Origin: Mediterranea massiliensis
GTDB lineage: Bacteria; Bacteroidota; Bacteroidia; Bacteroidales; Bacteroidaceae
Reading direction: 5' to 3'
Assembly: GCF_900128475.1 (NCBI RefSeq)
Contig: NZ_LT635836.1
Location: 262,526-326,525 of the forward strand
Length of the DNA: 64,000 bases
Numbering within the stretch: position 1 is the first letter of the stretch; every line of letters starts with the position of its first letter. Shown piece by piece: positions 23,495 through 30,560 of the stretch. The notes beneath the pieces were generated by a model, which saw only the letters and a list, made by a program, of their open reading frames with translations, made no database searches and was not told the origin of the DNA. The position numbers and the translations under genes are program-made.

Positions 23495-24808
23495 ATGAAA
23501 GCAACTCCTATCGAACGAAATATCATCGACCAGACCATCGACGAGTTCCACCTGGCAGATTTCGCCAAAGCCACTATCCGGGAAGTGAAAGCCATTGCTG
23601 CCAAGGCAGAAGCCTTGTCTGGAGTAGAGTTTATCAAGATGGAAATGGGCGTACCCGGACTTCCTCCTTCCTCCGTCGGCGTAGAAGCCGAAATCGAGGC
23701 CTTGAAAAACGGTATAGCCAGCCTATATCCGGACATCAACGGACTCCCTTCCCTCAAAACGGAGGCATCCCGGTTTGTAAAGGCATTCATCAACGTCGAC
23801 ATCGCGCCCGAAGGCTGCGTACCGGTAACCGGATCCATGCAAGGCACGTTTGCCTCGTTCCTCACCTGCAGCCAATGCGACCCCAAGAAAGACACCATCC
23901 TTTTTATCGATCCGGGGTTCCCTGTCCAAAAACAGCAACTGGTCGTCATGGGACAAAAATATGAAACTTTTGATGTCTACAATTACCGCGGTGACAAGCT
24001 GAAAGACAAGCTGGAAAGTTATCTGAGCAAGGGGAATATAGCTGCCATCATCTATTCCAACCCCAACAATCCCAGCTGGGTCTGCCTGAAAGACCAGGAA
24101 TTGCGCATCATCGGTGAGCTGGCCACCCAATACGACACCATTGTTCTGGAAGACTTGGCCTATTTTGCCATGGACTTCCGACAAGACATGAGCCGGCCGT
24201 TCCAACCTCCCTACCAACCTTCGGTAGCCCACTATACGGACCACTACATCCTGCTCATTTCAGGGTCCAAAGCCTTCAGCTATGCAGGACAACGCATCGG
24301 AGTGAGCTGTATATCGGACAAGTTGTATCACCGCGCCTACCCGGGACTAACCCAACGATATGGAGGAGGCACCTTCGGCACCGTATTTATCCACCGGGTA
24401 CTCTATGCCCTTTCATCGGGTACCAGCCACTCGGCACAATATGCCATGGCGGCCATGCTGAAAGCAGCCAACGACGGACAATACAATTTCCTGAACGAAG
24501 TCAAGGTGTATGGTGAACGGGCACGGAAACTGAAAGAGATTTTCTTGCGCCACGGCTTCCATCTCGTATATGACAACGATTTGGGTGAACCCATAGCCGA
24601 CGGTTTCTACTTTACCATCGGATATCCGGGCATGACCAGCGGAGAGTTGGCCAAGGAGCTGATGTACTATGGTGTAAGTGCCATCTCACTGGTGACAACC
24701 GGAAGTTCTCAGGAAGGACTGCGGGCATGTACCTCCTTTATACAAGACCATCAATATGCTTTGCTGGACGAACGGATGGCGTTGTTTGCCGAAAACCATC
24801 CCATCTGA
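23495..24808 (+). CDS. PLP-dependent aminotransferase, class I/II
   Basis: 437 residues, fold-type I. Motifs: SNPNNPSW (the asparagine pair contacting PLP), VLEDLAYFAMD with the pyridine-binding aspartate, and ISGSKAFSYAGQRIG with Schiff-base lysine K259; a carboxylate-binding arginine is expected in GLRACTSF. Such enzymes transfer amino groups between amino acids and 2-oxo acids in the cytoplasm. The substrate is not readable from sequence; the sequence is not close to the usual AspC or HisC signatures. Monocistronic between tRNA-Asp and yqgE. Confidence 0.88.
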   Translation: MKATPIERNIIDQTIDEFHLADFAKATIREVKAIAAKAEALSGVEFIKMEMGVPGLPPSSVGVEAEIEALKNGIASLYPDINGLPSLKTEASRFVKAFINVDIAPEGCVPVTGSMQGTFASFLTCSQCDPKKDTILFIDPGFPVQKQQLVVMGQKYETFDVYNYRGDKLKDKLESYLSKGNIAAIIYSNPNNPSWVCLKDQELRIIGELATQYDTIVLEDLAYFAMDFRQDMSRPFQPPYQPSVAHYTDHYILLISGSKAFSYAGQRIGVSCISDKLYHRAYPGLTQRYGGGTFGTVFIHRVLYALSSGTSHSAQYAMAAMLKAANDGQYNFLNEVKVYGERARKLKEIFLRHGFHLVYDNDLGEPIADGFYFTIGYPGMTSGELAKELMYYGVSAISLVTTGSSQEGLRACTSFIQDHQYALLDERMALFAENHPI

Positions 24809-24850
24809 GAGAACCGCCCCAGATACGCCACAAGGGCATATCGATAATAT

Positions 24851-24879
24851 TTTGTAAAAAAAGATGGCATATACCTTTG
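24851..24879 (+). promoter_or_regulatory. Putative promoter of yqgE
   Basis: TTTG (24851-24854) and TACCTTTG (24872-24879) with 17 nt between them; the start codon is 31 nt further. Confidence 0.5.
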
Positions 24880-24910
24880 GATTTCGAATAATTATCTGTA
24901 ACTTAGGGGC

Positions 24911-25504
24911 ATGCCTGAAAGTATAGATATATTCAAAATAGAGAGTAACCATGTACTCCCGACGCGCGGAAAGATTCTGATTTCCGAACCTTTCCTGTGT
25001 GACAAGCTCTTCAGCAGGTCTGTCATCCTCATGATAGACCATACTTGCGAAGGGAGCATGGGACTTGTCATGAACAAGCTGTCCTCCCTGTCACTGGCAG
25101 AAATCTTCGAAGACCTCGACGGAAAGGAGAACATCCCCATTTATTGGGGAGGACCGCTTGGCACGGACACCATCTTCTATATCCATACCTTGACCGACAT
25201 TCCCCACTCTCTCCCCTTGGGGAAAGGGCTCTATATGAACGGCGACTTCGAATCTGTCAAGGAATACATCAGACAAGGAAAAGAGATTGAAGGAAAAATC
25301 CGTTTCTTTGTAGGTTATTCCGGATGGGAGAAAGGACAATTGCATGAGGAAATCCAAATGAATACATGGATTGTAAGCCAGACATCCAACGCCTCATTGA
25401 TGGACGAAAAGGAATCTTCCGACTTATGGCGTACATCGCTGGACAGACTGGGCGGCAAGTACAAAATATGGTCACGCTTTCCACAAAGGCCCGGCCTGAA
25501 CTAA
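24911..25504 (+). CDS. YqgE/AlgH-family protein
   Basis: 197 residues, typical of the family. Signature elements: GKILISEPFLCDKLFSRSV, MGLVMNKLS, the glycine-rich YWGGPLGTD, and the C-terminal FVGYSGWEKGQLHEEI (GYSGW followed by Q-L-x-x-E). The function of the YqgE/AlgH family is not settled; it was named after an alginate-regulation phenotype in Pseudomonas. Convergent with the GNAT gene, the last 4 bp overlapping. Confidence 0.93.
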   Translation: MPESIDIFKIESNHVLPTRGKILISEPFLCDKLFSRSVILMIDHTCEGSMGLVMNKLSSLSLAEIFEDLDGKENIPIYWGGPLGTDTIFYIHTLTDIPHSLPLGKGLYMNGDFESVKEYIRQGKEIEGKIRFFVGYSGWEKGQLHEEIQMNTWIVSQTSNASLMDEKESSDLWRTSLDRLGGKYKIWSRFPQRPGLN

Positions 25505-26031
25505 GGATGAAGACGCTGGAGCATCACTACATCCTTATATTGGCCGCCTGCGAACCACCACTCCTTCAATACGCCACATTCCACAAAGCCACATGATGCA
25601 AAAAGGTGGCGGCTGGCTTCATTGTCGACCGCCACATGAGCTGTCAGCTGGTGCATGAACAGAAAACCGAAAAGATAATCGCACAACAACGACAAAGCCT
25701 CACGGGCGTACCCTTTTCCCTGAAATATCTTACGGATAGCAATGCCAATCTCTCCCCTTCGATGTATCGGGACAAAGTCGGTCACGTCGACCGTACCTAC
25801 TACCTGCCCGTCTTCACAACGAACAATCATCAGCCGAAGTTGCCTGTCGGCAAACATATCGCTTTGGGAATCTTCCATGTACTGCTTCAACACATATTTG
25901 GAATACGGCACCGTAAAATTGGATACATCCCACGTCTCGGGATCGTTTTCCATGCAATAGAGCACCTCCAAATCTTCAGGTTCCATTGCCCTGAGGCGCA
26001 CAAGCTCCCCTTGAAAAAAAACCGGCTTCAT
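25501..26031 (-). CDS. RimJ/RimL-type GNAT acetyltransferase
   Basis: 176 residues. N-terminal VRLRAMEPEDLEVLY, the central VGTVDVTDFVPIHRRGEIGI, acetyl-CoA loop FQGKGYAREAL and the C-terminal HLFASCGFVECG are typical of the RimJ/L and SpeG-like subgroup that acetylates protein N-termini or polyamines. Its ATG overlaps the stop of the upstream membrane-protein gene (4 bp), so the two are coupled. The substrate is unknown. Confidence 0.9.
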   Translation of the reverse strand: MKPVFFQGELVRLRAMEPEDLEVLYCMENDPETWDVSNFTVPYSKYVLKQYMEDSQSDMFADRQLRLMIVRCEDGQVVGTVDVTDFVPIHRRGEIGIAIRKIFQGKGYAREALSLLCDYLFGFLFMHQLTAHVAVDNEASRHLFASCGFVECGVLKEWWFAGGQYKDVVMLQRLHP

Positions 26032-26492
26032 AACTTTTCCTCCACGTCGCGTTCAATGTGCAGCTCCCGGCGTAAACGCTCCTCACCCGGCAGGCAAAAC
26101 AACGATGCCGTCAAGGCAATGAGTCCACACAAAAGTCCTGTCGTACTCAACATTGCATAATATGTAAGGAAGCCGGCTATCACGGGAAGGGCCAGCAACA
26201 CCATCCGCATGCCGCTCCAGAATACATACATCTGCAAGGCCCGCCCCATGGCGGCAACATCTATCCTGCGCTTCAACACCCAGGCAAACAATTTCAAGGA
26301 TACCGGTACGCAAATCGCCGCCAGCAGGATGCAAAGCGCTTCGGCAAAGTAAGTGGTCCGCACGTCACCGGCATAATATCCAACCCAGCCTTCGGTCGTT
26401 TCACCCAAAAACACCACAACCACCGGCACAAGCCAGAAACTTATATAGAGGGTCCGAAGGAGTCGGGCCGCCTTTCTGATCAGTTCATCCAT
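26028..26492 (-). CDS. Small integral membrane protein of unknown function
   Basis: 154 residues with four hydrophobic segments: LYISFWLVPVVVVFLG, AEALCILLAAICVPVSLKL, MRMVLLALPVIAGFLTYYAM and GLLCGLIALTASLFCL, plus a charged C-terminus (EERLRRELHIERDVEEKL). No recognised motif. It begins 24 nt after the recR stop and overlaps the GNAT gene, so recR - membrane protein - GNAT probably form one minus-strand operon. Confidence 0.75.
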   Translation of the reverse strand: MDELIRKAARLLRTLYISFWLVPVVVVFLGETTEGWVGYYAGDVRTTYFAEALCILLAAICVPVSLKLFAWVLKRRIDVAAMGRALQMYVFWSGMRMVLLALPVIAGFLTYYAMLSTTGLLCGLIALTASLFCLPGEERLRRELHIERDVEEKL

Positions 26493-26516
26493 TATCTATT
26501 TCGCTATTTTTTTAAA

Positions 26517-27134
26517 TTATAAAGTCCCATTGAACGGAGTACGGTTCACAATGCTGCGTCCCAACGTCACCTCGTCAGCATACTCCAGCTCGTCGCCCAC
26601 CGAAATACCCCGGGCGATGACCGAAAGCTTCACATCCAGCTTCTCCAGTTTGCGGTAAATGTAGAAGTTGGTCGTATCGCCCTCCATGGTCGTACTCAAC
26701 GCCAGAATCACTTCCTTGATGCCACCGGCCTTGACCCGCTCCACCAGGCTGTCTATCTGCAAGTCGCCCGGCCCGATGCCGTCCATCGGAGAAATGACCC
26801 CGCCCAATACATGATACAGCCCGCGGAACTGCTGGGTAGCCTCCACCGCCATCACGTCGCGGATGTTCTCGACCACACACACAATCGAAGCGTCGCGCTG
26901 GGGGTTGGAACAGATACGGCAGACGTCGGTATCGGAAATGTTGTGACACACCTTGCAATACTTCACTTCGTGCTTCAAGGTGACGATGGCCCGCCCGAAG
27001 GCTTCGACCGTCGCCGTATCCTGACGCAACAAATGAAGCACCAGACGCATGGCCGTCTTGCGGCCCACTCCCGGCAATTTGGCAAATTCACTCACTGCCT
27101 TCTCCAACAATACTGAAGGGAACTGTCCGTTCAT
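26517..27134 (-). CDS. recR: Recombination mediator protein RecR
   Basis: 205 residues, the normal length. With RecO it loads RecA onto SSB-coated gaps. Helix-hairpin-helix near the N-terminus ([12 protein letters not shown], 20-31), a C4 zinc finger C60-x2-C63...C72-x2-C75, then a toprim domain starting [10 protein letters not shown] and a C-terminal segment [19 protein letters not shown] with the family Walker B-like region. The minus-strand promoter lies at 27161-27168, back to back with the engB promoter. Confidence 0.96.
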   Translation of the reverse strand: MNGQFPSVLLEKAVSEFAKLPGVGRKTAMRLVLHLLRQDTATVEAFGRAIVTLKHEVKYCKVCHNISDTDVCRICSNPQRDASIVCVVENIRDVMAVEATQQFRGLYHVLGGVISPMDGIGPGDLQIDSLVERVKAGGIKEVILALSTTMEGDTTNFYIYRKLEKLDVKLSVIARGISVGDELEYADEVTLGRSIVNRTPFNGTL

Positions 27135-27160
27135 AGCTAAAAACTTTCACATTGCGGGCG

Positions 27161-27168
27161 CAAAGATA
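27161..27168 (-). promoter_or_regulatory. Putative -7 box for recR
   Basis: CAAAGATA reads TATCTTTG on the minus strand, 27 nt before the recR start. Confidence 0.55.
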
Positions 27169-27181
27169 ACGAAATAAGTGC

Positions 27182-27189
27182 TACCTTTG
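27182..27189 (+). promoter_or_regulatory. Putative -7 box for engB
   Basis: TACCTTTG, consensus, 34 nt before the engB ATG; 13 bp separate it from the opposing recR box. Confidence 0.55.
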
Positions 27190-27222
27190 CAATGGGTATA
27201 ACACTAAATTTTGATAGAAAAC

Positions 27223-27822
27223 ATGGAGATAACCAGTGCAGAATTCATTATCAGCAACACCGACGTACGCAAATGTCCGGCCGGCAACCTGCCCGAATAC
27301 GCCTTCATCGGGCGTTCGAACGTAGGCAAGTCGAGCCTCATCAACATGCTGACCGGCCGGAAAGGCCTGGCCATGACCTCGGCGACTCCCGGAAAGACCA
27401 TGCTGATCAACCATTTCCTCATCAACAGGAACTGGTACATCGTAGACCTTCCCGGCTATGGATATGCCAAACGTGGTTTCAAGGGACAGGAGCAAATCAA
27501 GAACATCATCGAAAGCTATATCCTGCAACGCCCCCAGATGACCAGTCTCTTTGTCCTGATAGACAGCCGGCTGGAACCCCAACCCATCGACCTGCAATTC
27601 ATCGAATGGCTGGGCGAGAACGGCATCCCCTTCTCCATCGTCTTTACCAAAGCCGACAAGCTGAAGAGCGGCAAACTGGGAGCCAACGTAGCAGGCTACC
27701 TGAAGAAACTGGAAGAGCAATGGGAAGAACTTCCTCCCTACTTTGTCACTTCTTCGGAAAACCGACTGGGACGAAAAGAACTATTGGACTATATAGAAAC
27801 GATCAACCAACAAATAAAATAA
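27223..27822 (+). CDS. engB: Ribosome biogenesis GTP-binding protein EngB (YsxC/YihA)
   Basis: 199 residues from ATG 27223; a TTG four codons earlier is less likely. A TRAFAC GTPase needed for late large-subunit assembly. G1 GRSNVGKSS (30-38), G2-region T in TSATPGKT, G3 D75-L-P-G78, G4 T142-K-A-D145 and the C-terminal [12 protein letters not shown] (G5-like) are all intact. A DUF4923 gene follows by 18 nt and may be co-transcribed. Confidence 0.96.
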   Translation: MEITSAEFIISNTDVRKCPAGNLPEYAFIGRSNVGKSSLINMLTGRKGLAMTSATPGKTMLINHFLINRNWYIVDLPGYGYAKRGFKGQEQIKNIIESYILQRPQMTSLFVLIDSRLEPQPIDLQFIEWLGENGIPFSIVFTKADKLKSGKLGANVAGYLKKLEEQWEELPPYFVTSSENRLGRKELLDYIETINQQIK

Positions 27823-27839
27823 TGTGAGGAGAAAGAATT

Positions 27840-28445
27840 ATGAAGAAAATGAATGTTTTGGGCTGCATCGCCCTCGTTTTGTTGGCCATTCCTGCCAATG
27901 GACATGCACAATCGTTGAAAGACCTGTTCAACAAGGACAACATTGAGAAAGTAGTCAATGCCGTCACCGACAAAAATACGGCTTCCATGACCGGCACATG
28001 GACCTTCACAGGTACAGCCCTGGAATTCGAATCGGACAACCTGCTCCAGAAGGCAGGAGGCTCGCTGGCTTCCTCGGCCGTAGAGAAGAAGCTGGACGAA
28101 CAGCTGGCCAAAATCGGCATCAAGCCGGGACAGCTCACGTTTACTTTCGACGCCGACAGTACCTTTACGGCTACCGTGGGCTCCAAACCACTGAACGGAA
28201 CCTACTCGTATGACGCATCGACCCAAAAGGTCAACCTGAAATTCGTCAAGCTCATCGGACTGAATGCCAAGGTGAACTGCACTTCCAGCTCCATGGACCT
28301 GCTGTTCAACGCCGACAAGCTGCTCCAGCTGCTCACCTACCTGTCCAGCAAGAGCAACAACAGCACACTGCAGACCATCGGATCGCTGGCCGAAAGCTAT
28401 GACGGCATGCTCGTAGGACTGGGACTGGAAAAGAAGGAGAACTAA
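27840..28445 (+). CDS. DUF4923-like lipocalin-type secreted protein
   Basis: 201 residues with a signal peptide (cleavage likely after ANGHAQ). The mature part starts with SLKDLFNKDNIEKVVNAV and continues with the beta-rich GTWTFTGTALEFES and FTFDADSTFTATVGSKPLNG pattern of a small lipocalin-like barrel, as in DUF4923 proteins of Bacteroides. There are no catalytic residues to point to; ligand binding in the periplasm is a family-level guess. Ends at a very strong hairpin. Confidence 0.78.
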   Translation: MKKMNVLGCIALVLLAIPANGHAQSLKDLFNKDNIEKVVNAVTDKNTASMTGTWTFTGTALEFESDNLLQKAGGSLASSAVEKKLDEQLAKIGIKPGQLTFTFDADSTFTATVGSKPLNGTYSYDASTQKVNLKFVKLIGLNAKVNCTSSSMDLLFNADKLLQLLTYLSSKSNNSTLQTIGSLAESYDGMLVGLGLEKKEN

Positions 28446-28489
28446 AAATTCCCAGTTGGAGAAATGTTTTCCTCCAACTGGGAATTTTT
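28444..28489. terminator. Strong bidirectional terminator
   Basis: An 18-bp perfect inverted repeat (28444-28461 with 28472-28489) flanked by A5 and T5, so it serves both the DUF4923 gene and the converging tRNA array. Confidence 0.92.
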
Positions 28490-28538
28490 AAAATCCTAAG
28501 GACATAAAAAAGAGGCCCGAAATCGGACCTCTTTTTTG

Positions 28539-28614
28539 TGGAGCGGAAAACGAGACTCGAACTCGCGACCCCAACCTTGGCAAGGTTGTGCTCTACCAAC
28601 TGAGCTATTTCCGC
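28539..28614 (-). tRNA. tRNA-Gly (GCC), copy 1
   Basis: Minus strand: acceptor GCGGAAA...TTTCCGC, anticodon loop TTGCCAA between CAACC and GGTTG (anticodon GCC), T arm CGAG-TTCGAGT-CTCG, CCA encoded. Last tRNA of the array. Confidence 0.95.
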
Positions 28615-28634
28615 GATTGCATTACCTTTAATAG

Positions 28635-28716
28635 TGCCCAGAACAGGACTCGAACCTGCATGCCTCTCGACACACGCACCTGAAACGTGCGCGTCTACCA
28701 ATTCCGCCACCTGGGC
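28635..28716 (-). tRNA. tRNA-Leu (CAG), copy 1
   Basis: Minus strand: acceptor GCCCAGG...TCTGGGC, class II variable arm, anticodon loop TTCAGGT closed by CACGT/GCGTG (anticodon CAG). CCA not encoded. Confidence 0.93.
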
Positions 28717-28738
28717 ATTCGTCGTTGCAATCTTAAAA

Positions 28739-28814
28739 TGGAGCGGAAAACGAGACTCGAACTCGCGACCCCAACCTTGGCAAGGTTGTGCTCTACCAAC
28801 TGAGCTATTTCCGC
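28739..28814 (-). tRNA. tRNA-Gly (GCC), copy 2
   Basis: Identical to the copy at 28539-28614 through the whole tRNA; CCA encoded. Confidence 0.95.
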
Positions 28815-28828
28815 AGTTTCAAGATACG

Positions 28829-28912
28829 TGAAGAGAAGGAGACTCGAACTCCCACGACATAATTGTCACTACCCCCTCAAAGTAGCGCGTCTACCAATTC
28901 CGCCATCTCTCC
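28829..28912 (-). tRNA. tRNA-Leu (GAG)
   Basis: Minus strand: acceptor GGAGAGA...TCTCTTC, long variable arm, anticodon loop TTGAGGG between CTACT and GGTAG (anticodon GAG). CCA not encoded. Confidence 0.93.
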
Positions 28913-28952
28913 AGACCTTTCAATCTTTCAAAGAACTGACTACAAAACCTGG

Positions 28953-29034
28953 TGCCCAGAACAGGACTCGAACCTGCATGCCTCTCGACACACGCACCTG
29001 AAACGTGCGCGTCTACCAATTCCGCCACCTGGGC
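28953..29034 (-). tRNA. tRNA-Leu (CAG), copy 2
   Basis: Identical to the copy at 28635-28716. Confidence 0.93.
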
Positions 29035-29058
29035 ATTGGGTTATTGCAATCATTTCAA

Positions 29059-29134
29059 TGGAGCGGAAAACGAGACTCGAACTCGCGACCCCAACCTTGG
29101 CAAGGTTGTGCTCTACCAACTGAGCTATTTCCGC
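29059..29134 (-). tRNA. tRNA-Gly (GCC), copy 3
   Basis: Identical to the other two Gly copies; first tRNA of the array, 12 nt downstream of the -7 box. Confidence 0.95.
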
Positions 29135-29145
29135 GTTTGCGGTTG

Positions 29146-29153
29146 CAAAGGTA
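29146..29153 (-). promoter_or_regulatory. Putative -7 box of the tRNA array
   Basis: CAAAGGTA reads TACCTTTG on the minus strand, in the same sequence context (GCGGTTGCAAAGGTA) as the tRNA-Asp promoter. Confidence 0.55.
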
Positions 29154-29233
29154 GGTATTTTCCGCAAACCTGCAAACATTCCAGCTACTTTTTTCAGCAA
29201 ATAAATTCACGTTGACAAACAGACTTCTGATTA

Positions 29234-30373
29234 TCAGTCCATTCTGTCACGATAATCTTCGTAAGAAAATTTTCGGAAGACCTTGGCCTCACCCTTTTCG
29301 GTCCACATGGCGATGGCCGGATGGTGAATTCCGTTGAACATATTGGTCTTGACGGTCGTGTAGTGTATCATGTCCTCGAAGACGATACGCTCCCCTATTT
29401 GCAGTTCATGGTCGAAGCTCCAGTCGCCCATATAGTCGCCGCTCAGGCAGGAATTGCCGCCCAGCCGGTAGACATACGGCCCCTGCGCACCCATCTGCGC
29501 GCCGCGTACGGCAGGCTGGTAGGGCATCTCCAGGCAGTCGGGCATGTGGCAGGTGAAGCTCACGTTCAGGATGGCGGTGCGGATGCCGCGGTTCTCCACG
29601 ATGTCCACCACCTCGGACGTCAGTACGCCCGTCTGCCACGTGAAGGCCGAGCCGGGTTCAAGGATGATACGCAGGTTGGGATAACGCCTCCTGAGGCCCT
29701 GTAGCAAGCCGATAAGGTGCTCCACGTCGTAGTCCTTGCGGGTCATCAAGTGACCGCCGCCCAGATTGAGCCACTTCAGCTGGGAGAACCAGCGGGCAAA
29801 CTTCTCTTCCAGGTGCGCCAGCGTGCGCTCCAGTTCGTAGGACGACGACTCGCAATGGCAATGGCAGTGGAAGCCCTCAATGCCCTTCGGCAGACAGTCG
29901 GGTAGCTGTTCGGCCATCACGCCGAAGCGGGTGCCGGGGGCGCAGGGATTGTAGAGTTCGGTCTCCACCTCCGAATACTCGGGGTTCACGCGGATGCCGC
30001 ACGAGATGCCGCTCCCCCCGGCCTCCACCATCGGATAGAAGCGGCGGAACTGCGACAGGGAGTTGAACGTGATGTGGCTGCTGCAACGCATGATTTCGGG
30101 GAAGTCGGCTTCGGTATAGGCCGGCGAATAGGTGTGTGCCTTGCTTCCGAACTCCTCGAGCGCCAGACGCGCCTCGTAGACGGAGCTGGCCGTGGAGTGG
30201 TCGATATACTCGCGGAAGATGGGGAACGAGCGCCACATGGCAAACGACTTGAAGGCAAGGATGATTTCCACACCGGCACGGTCGGCCACGCTCTTGATGA
30301 GTGTCAGATTCTTGCGCAGCAACTCTTCTTCCATGATGTAGCAGGGAGAAGGGAAAAGGGTAAAGTCTATCAT
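29234..30373 (-). CDS. nspC: Carboxynorspermidine/carboxyspermidine decarboxylase NspC
   Basis: 379 residues, an alanine-racemase-fold PLP enzyme making norspermidine or spermidine in the alternative polyamine pathway used by Bacteroidetes. Motifs: K42 in LAFKSFAMW binds PLP, HCHCHCES and GGGHLMTRKDYD are the barrel loops, EPGSAF binds phosphate, and the C-terminal domain supplies GGNSCLSGDYMGDW with the substrate-binding Cys/Asp. The partner carboxyspermidine dehydrogenase is not adjacent. The frame at 30373 starts MIDFTLFPSPCY, the usual N-terminus. Confidence 0.95.
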   Translation of the reverse strand: MIDFTLFPSPCYIMEEELLRKNLTLIKSVADRAGVEIILAFKSFAMWRSFPIFREYIDHSTASSVYEARLALEEFGSKAHTYSPAYTEADFPEIMRCSSHITFNSLSQFRRFYPMVEAGGSGISCGIRVNPEYSEVETELYNPCAPGTRFGVMAEQLPDCLPKGIEGFHCHCHCESSSYELERTLAHLEEKFARWFSQLKWLNLGGGHLMTRKDYDVEHLIGLLQGLRRRYPNLRIILEPGSAFTWQTGVLTSEVVDIVENRGIRTAILNVSFTCHMPDCLEMPYQPAVRGAQMGAQGPYVYRLGGNSCLSGDYMGDWSFDHELQIGERIVFEDMIHYTTVKTNMFNGIHHPAIAMWTEKGEAKVFRKFSYEDYRDRMD

Positions 30374-30472
30374 GTATCTGTCTTTATTTAATGTTCTTGA
30401 AATTCAATTATTTCATTGATAATCAACAATTCATCCAGTTCATCCGAAAGCGGCCTTCCGCCGCCCGGAACC

Positions 30473-30560
30473 GGGCAATGTTTTGCCCCAGAGAAAGCAA
30501 TGTTTTCGGGTAAAGAAAGCAATGTTTTCTTCCTTGAAAAGCAATGCTTTTCCACGCTTC
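30473..30560. repeat. Tandem array of four 22-bp repeats
   Basis: Units start at 30473, 30495, 30517 and 30539. The first 12 bp are conserved (AAGCAATGTTTT; unit 1 begins GG, unit 4 has GCAATGCTTT); the last 10 bp vary. The array lies between nspC and the 3' end of the helicase gene; unit 4 overlaps that gene's stop codon. A sister array with the same layout is at 34500-34631. Confidence 0.8.
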
